From IMG/VR virus record IMGVR_UViG_3300030116_002908, positions 1 to 60,501 of that record: 60,501 nucleotides of DNA. The stretch is one strand, 5' to 3'. The notes under the pieces were generated by a model. It worked only from the letters and a program-made list of their open reading frames with translations, had not been told where the DNA came from and did no database searches. A program made the position numbers and the translations under genes. Below, piece after piece: positions 56,718 through 60,501 of the stretch (the stretch's first letter is position 1; each line of letters opens with the position of its first letter). This DNA comes from a virus.

Positions 56718-57220
56718 TGGGTAGATTTGCTACAGGCAAACACGCTTACGGCATTTCAGACCGTTCAGGTATGAGGTATAGATTAAGAGATATGAAATTT
56801 GAGTGGAATGGATCTTTAGTAGGTCCTGATGAGTTTGAACCAAAGCACCCTCAATTAGGTCCTTTTCATGTACCCTCTGATGGTCAAGCAATTAAAAACG
56901 CAAGGCCCGCAAGAACAGAAAATCCGATTGAACGGTTATTAAATCCAGACTCTTTTCTTTCAGGATCGACAGGTTCAGCTGTAATAACTGTTACAGAACC
57001 AAGTCATGGCAGAACAACTGGTGATACGGTTAGGTTTAAAAAAGTAAATGGTTTTGACGGATTTACTCCATCTGTTTTGACACAGTCTATTGGGTATAGT
57101 ATAACTGTAGTAACAACAGATACCTACACTTTTAGTGCTAACGGTCAAACAGCAACAGCTGGAGGCTTAAAAGGTGGAGGTGTTGATGCAACGGCAGGAC
57201 CAGTGAGTGTGACACCATGA
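56717..57220 (+). CDS. tail/structural protein
   Basis: The start is ATG 56717 in the TGATG overlap with GAGGAG 6 bases upstream. The 167-residue product has G-R-F-A-T-G-K-H-A-Y-G-I-S-D-R-S-G, E-W-N-G-S-L-V and D-E-F-E-P-K-H-P-Q-L in its N-terminal half, and a Thr/Gly-rich beta domain with H-G-R-T-T-G-D-T-V-R-F in the second half. Such proteins lie between two tail adaptor genes in marine phages. Probably a virion part. Confidence 0.6.
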   Translation: MGRFATGKHAYGISDRSGMRYRLRDMKFEWNGSLVGPDEFEPKHPQLGPFHVPSDGQAIKNARPARTENPIERLLNPDSFLSGSTGSAVITVTEPSHGRTTGDTVRFKKVNGFDGFTPSVLTQSIGYSITVVTTDTYTFSANGQTATAGGLKGGGVDATAGPVSVTP

Positions 57221-57864
57221 GTTTTACATACGCACAATTAAAGACAGCAATACAAGATTACACAGACAATGCTGAGACTACTTTTGTAAATCATTTGAAT
57301 GACTTCATAAAAGCATCAGAAGAAAAATTGTTAAAGTCTGTAGATCTTGATTATTTTAGAAAAAATGTTACAAGTACTTTAACTTCATCTGATCAGTTTC
57401 TAACAGTACCTACAGATTATTTAGCATCTTTTTCGTTACAAATTACTACTTCTGGATCAGAAAGTTTTCTTTTGCAAAAAGATGTAAATTATATAAGAGA
57501 ATATACGCCAGCTGCTTCAACAACTGGATTACCCAAATATTATGCTAGATTTGATGAAAACAATTTTATATTGGCCCCTACACCTGACACTGCCTACACA
57601 ATTGAATTACATTATTTTTACAGGCCTACTAGTTTAACTGCTGGAGCAGATGGTGGGACAACTTGGTTAAGTACAAATGCACCATATGCTTTACTTTACG
57701 GATCGCTCATAGAAGCGTATACTTTTATGAAAGGCGAGCCTGATGTCATACAAAATTATACAAATTTGTATATGCAGTATTTAGAAAGAGTTAAAGATCT
57801 TGGAGAAGCAAGAGAAAACACAGATGGATATAGAGTTGGTCTACCATCAAGGCCAAGAACATAG
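57217..57864 (+). CDS. second tail adaptor-type protein
   Basis: The 215-residue product has F-T-Y-A-Q-L-K-T-A-I-Q-D-Y-T, F-I-K-A-S-E-E-K-L-L-K-S-V-D-L-D-Y-F-R, P-T-D-Y-L-A-S-F-S-L and H-Y-F-Y-R-P-T-S-L, followed by Y-G-S-L-I-E-A-Y-T-F-M-K-G-E. These elements identify the phage adaptor family that extends the portal-tail connection. ATGA overlap at the start. Confidence 0.7.
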   Translation: MSFTYAQLKTAIQDYTDNAETTFVNHLNDFIKASEEKLLKSVDLDYFRKNVTSTLTSSDQFLTVPTDYLASFSLQITTSGSESFLLQKDVNYIREYTPAASTTGLPKYYARFDENNFILAPTPDTAYTIELHYFYRPTSLTAGADGGTTWLSTNAPYALLYGSLIEAYTFMKGEPDVIQNYTNLYMQYLERVKDLGEARENTDGYRVGLPSRPRT

Positions 57865-57873
57865 GAGTAGAAA

Positions 57874-58347
57874 ATGGCAACAGCAAATGCAGCAACCACC
57901 TTTTTAGAAAATAGACTTCTAAGTTTTATTTTCAAAAATAATGCCGCATCGTTTAGTTCACCAGGTGATAGCATTTATGTTGGACTAGCAACGGCAGTAT
58001 CTAATTTTAATGACTCAACGGGAGAGTCTGGAGATCCAACAATAACAGAAGCAACTTTTACAAATTACGCTAGAGTACAAGTTACTGCATCTAATTGGAC
58101 ACTAACTGCTGAGTCAGCAGATACACAGACAATAAAAAATGCAAACAACATAGAGTTTGCCGCCTCTGGCGGAACTAACAATACGATCACTCATGTCTTT
58201 GTAGCAACTCATGCAAGTGCTAGTTTAGATGTTGTAGGATCTGGTGGTAATGTTTTGTTTATAGGTGCACTTGATGCAAGTAAGGCAATAGCAAGTGGTG
58301 ACATATTTAGAATAAATGCAAACAACTTAACGATAGAGCTTAAATAA
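57874..58347 (+). CDS. tail fibre-associated protein
   Basis: The 157-residue product has F-L-E-N-R-L-L-S-F-I-F, I-Y-V-G-L-A-T, then N-Y-A-R-V-Q-V-T and N-N-I-E-F. This pattern is widespread in small tail proteins that precede large fibres. TAGGAG gives the ribosome-binding site; TAATG couples it to the next fibre gene. Confidence 0.6.
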   Translation: MATANAATTFLENRLLSFIFKNNAASFSSPGDSIYVGLATAVSNFNDSTGESGDPTITEATFTNYARVQVTASNWTLTAESADTQTIKNANNIEFAASGGTNNTITHVFVATHASASLDVVGSGGNVLFIGALDASKAIASGDIFRINANNLTIELK

Positions 58348-59723
58348 TGGCATTAGTATTAAACGACAGAGTAAAAGAAACAACCACTACAACTGGTACT
58401 GGCACGTTTACTTTAGCGGGTGCAGTAACTGGTTTTGAAACTTTTGGAACTGGTGTTGGTAATTCTAATACAACATATTATGCAGTAACATTACCAGGGT
58501 CAGCAGAGTTTGAAGTGGGGTTAGGTACGTTAAGTAGCGATTCTTCAACACTTGCAAGAACTACAGTTATTAGTAGCTCTAATAGTGATAATGCAGTCAA
58601 CTTTAGTGCGGGAACTAAAACTATATTTTGTACACTACCAGCGTCAAAGACTGTGTTTTTGGATGCAAGTGGTAATACAACATTAGGTGCAGATTTATCT
58701 GTAGGTGATGATCTTACAGTTAATGGTGGTGTGATAGAATTAAAAAACACTGGTGCACAATCAGAGCTAAGAATGTATTGTGAAAGTTCTAATGCTCACT
58801 ATGCAGCTTTAAAAGCACCTGCCCACTCTGATTTTGCAGGCAATACAACATTAACCTTGCCTGCCACCACAGATGTTATTGTAGGTAGAGCAACTACAGA
58901 CACTTTAACAAACAAGACATTAACAACACCTACAATAAATGGATTTAGTGGTACAGGTAATGGAACTATTACTGGTGATTTAACACTTACATCTACAGAT
59001 GCAGGTGCGTCTGAAGATCCAAATTTAAATCTAATCAGAAACTCATCTAGTCCAGCGGCAAATGACTTACTTGGAAGTATTTCTTTTAAAGGAGAAGATG
59101 CTGGAGACAATGAAACAACCTACGCAAAAATACAATCCGTGATAACTGATACTACAGATGGAAGTGAAGATGGTTTATTAAGAATAAGGGCAAATATTAA
59201 TGGATCAATGACTACTTATTATGATGCAGGTTTTGGTGCTAATTTCTTTTTCAAAAAAGTAGCTTTACATACTGGTGTTGATCTTTCTTTTGAGGGTGCA
59301 ACTTCAAATGAACATGAAACAACATTAACAGTATCTGATCCGTCACAAGACAATACTATCACACTACCAGATGCAACTGGGACAGTGGCTTTAACATCTA
59401 ATATTCCTACTTCTGGTATCTCAAGTGGCAACGTAGCCACTTTTACATCTGGAGTTGTAGACAACGATTTCTTGCGTGTAGATGGAACATCAATAGAGGG
59501 CAGAAGCGCAAGTGAGGTTTTGTCTGATATTGGTGGTCAAGCAAGTTTGACTTTTGGCATATCAAATACAAACGCAGTAAAAATTGACAGTACAAGTGTA
59601 GCTGATGATGAGTATGCAAGATTTACAGCTAATGGTTTAGAAAGTAGAAGCACATCAGAGGTAGCAAGTGATATTGGTGCAGCAACAAAAGGATTTGCAG
59701 TAGCAATGGCTATAGCGTTATAG
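58347..59723 (+). CDS. tail fibre protein
   Basis: The 458-residue protein begins A-L-V-L-N-D-R-V-K-E-T-T, a standard marine phage tail-fibre start, and contains L-A-R-T-T-V-I-S-S-S-N, F-L-D-A-S-G-N-T-T-L-G and two imperfect modules (D-D-E-Y-A-R-F / D-N-D-F-L-R-V, then E-G-R-S-A-S-E-V / E-S-R-S-T-S-E-V) in the C-terminal part. It is almost free of Cys and charge-poor, as usual for trimeric fibres. Ends A-M-A-I-A-L. Confidence 0.7.
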   Translation: MALVLNDRVKETTTTTGTGTFTLAGAVTGFETFGTGVGNSNTTYYAVTLPGSAEFEVGLGTLSSDSSTLARTTVISSSNSDNAVNFSAGTKTIFCTLPASKTVFLDASGNTTLGADLSVGDDLTVNGGVIELKNTGAQSELRMYCESSNAHYAALKAPAHSDFAGNTTLTLPATTDVIVGRATTDTLTNKTLTTPTINGFSGTGNGTITGDLTLTSTDAGASEDPNLNLIRNSSSPAANDLLGSISFKGEDAGDNETTYAKIQSVITDTTDGSEDGLLRIRANINGSMTTYYDAGFGANFFFKKVALHTGVDLSFEGATSNEHETTLTVSDPSQDNTITLPDATGTVALTSNIPTSGISSGNVATFTSGVVDNDFLRVDGTSIEGRSASEVLSDIGGQASLTFGISNTNAVKIDSTSVADDEYARFTANGLESRSTSEVASDIGAATKGFAVAMAIAL

Positions 59724-59732
59724 GAGTAAAGA

Positions 59733-60059
59733 ATGGCACAAGATTTTGAAAGAAATACAGCAAACGCAGTTGGAACTGGTGCAACAACACTAAGAACAGC
59801 AAACTCAGATGATGCCATAGTAGGAATAACAGTAGCCAATGTTACTACTTCACAAATAACTGTAGAGGTTTATATTAATGATGGTTCTAACGATATACAT
59901 ATTGTAAAAGACGCACCAATACCTGCTGGATCAAGTCTACAAGTTCTTGATGGCGGTGCTAAGATTGTTATGGTTAGTGGTGATGCGTTAAAAATTAAAA
60001 GTAATACAGCAAGTTCTGCTGATGTATGGGTGTCAGTTGTAGACACAATTAGTGAATAG
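59733..60059 (+). CDS. small tail-fibre-associated structural protein
   Basis: The 108-residue product has I-V-G-I-T-V-A-N-V-T-T-S, V-E-V-Y-I-N-D-G and L-K-I-K-S-N-T-A-S-S-A-D-V-W-V-S, a beta-sandwich-like module common in aquatic phage tails. TAGGAG lies 5-6 bases before its ATG. Function inferred as tail-fibre component. Confidence 0.6.
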   Translation: MAQDFERNTANAVGTGATTLRTANSDDAIVGITVANVTTSQITVEVYINDGSNDIHIVKDAPIPAGSSLQVLDGGAKIVMVSGDALKIKSNTASSADVWVSVVDTISE

Positions 60060-60068
60060 GAATAAATT

Positions 60069-60501
60069 ATGCCTTTGATTGGTAACAATATATCACCAGC
60101 TTTTGAGAGCAACAAGACAAGAGTTTAGTGGCGATGGCAGTACAACAACTTTCACATTAAATCAAACTGTAAGTTCAGAACAAGACATTGTTGTATCCGT
60201 AGATGGTGTGGTGCAAGAGCCAACTGGAGCTTACACTGTGCCAGATGGTACAACTTTAACATTTTCAGCAGCACCAAGTAATAACTCTGGCAATAATATT
60301 TTTGTCATGTTCTTTGGTAGAACATTTGGAACAGTTACCCCAGCAGCAGAAAACAAAGGTAACTTTAAATCTGGTGGTATATTTAGAACTAATGCACAAA
60401 GTTTAACTTCTAACGCAACTATACTTGCTACAGAGAACGCACAAGTTACAGGTCCGTTAACAGTTGCATCTGGTGTGACTCTGACAGTTGAAAGTGGTGG
60501 A
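60069..60501 (+). pseudogene. tail-fibre-like gene, frame broken after codon 16 and cut by window end
   Basis: ATG 60069 opens M-P-L-I-G-N-N-I-S-P-A-F-E-S-N-K but stops at TAG 60126-60128. The downstream frame (from about 60118) encodes E-F-S-G-D-G-S-T-T-T and runs to the window end, homologous to residues encoded at 1-371. Removing one G near 60116 would give S-N-K-Q-E-F-S-G and restore one continuous protein. It is either an assembly or sequencing slip or a real frameshift. The domain content matches tail-fibre module proteins. Confidence 0.6.
60131..60501 (+). repeat. diverged repeat of window start (1-371)
   Basis: The 371 bases align without gaps to 1-371 with 30 differences. Most are third-codon changes; only three alter residues (T to S, D to A, V to A). 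Homology cannot be followed beyond the window at either end. It marks either a circular map with strain variation or two tail-gene paralogues. Confidence 0.9.

Noticed and set aside
1-60501. Integrase, repressor-integrase switch or attachment site
   Set aside because: No recombinase family motif was found in any frame, so lysogeny is not supported.
1-60501. tRNA genes or CRISPR arrays
   Set aside because: No convincing cloverleaf or T-loop motif and no regularly spaced direct repeats with spacers were seen by eye; a covariance-model search was not possible.

Overview
The window is an AT-rich double-stranded DNA tailed-phage genome, near-complete or complete. It has a terminase, long portal, scaffold, major capsid protein, tail adaptors, many tail-fibre-like genes, very large internal-virion-type proteins, and a self-contained replication module with family A DNA polymerase, AEP-type primase and two helicases. 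No ribosomal, tRNA, integrase or CRISPR gene is visible. No long tape-measure, sheath or baseplate set is recognisable, while long internal proteins are present; together with the overall gene inventory this suggests a podovirus-like marine phage. The host cannot be named from the sequence. An alphaproteobacterial picoplankton host (SAR11/SAR116/Roseobacter type) is only an inference.

Layout. 1-8.4 kb: tail-fibre and receptor-binding genes, including a tandem array of small paralogues. 8.4-10.8 kb: a large tail hub-like protein and a small partner. 10.8-21.1 kb: four consecutive large internal-virion-type proteins. 21.1-21.6 kb: M15 peptidase endolysin. 21.6-23.0 kb: a leftward SNF2-type helicase. 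23.1-30.9 kb: rightward replication operon (SSB-like protein, primase, UvrD-like helicase, SET protein, DUF3310, DNA polymerase). 30.9-40.3 kb: accessory region of small genes, many with their own leader and intrinsic terminator, holding a small terminase subunit, a VRR-NUC nuclease, an adenine methyltransferase and a DUF932 protein. It ends in a GC-rich non-coding block with repeated CAGCTGG words. 40.3-52.5 kb: large terminase, a probable injected toxin-like protein, portal, holin candidates, GroES-like protein, scaffold, coat proteins. 52.5-60.5 kb: further structural genes, a cluster of tiny basic proteins, tail adaptors and tail fibres.

The last 371 bases repeat the first 371 at about 92% identity (30 mismatches, no gaps; 3 amino-acid changes). 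Either the map is circular, about 60.1 kb, joined through a polymorphic overlap, or there are two diverged copies of one tail-fibre gene. Nearly everything reads rightward. Genes are packed with 1- to 4-base start/stop overlaps (ATGA, TAATG, TGATG), which implies translational coupling.

The most interesting points are: (i) a 715-residue protein between terminase and portal that combines a DUF6884-like domain with a C-terminal ADP-ribosyltransferase-like domain, a candidate protein injected with the DNA; (ii) an array of paralogous small tail proteins whose shared C-terminal HGDLA codons double as the next gene's ribosome-binding site; (iii) the CAGCTGG-rich block before the terminase, a candidate packaging or replication site; (iv) a run of single-gene cassettes sharing one leader sequence, one of them apparently starting at AUU and flanked by direct repeats.
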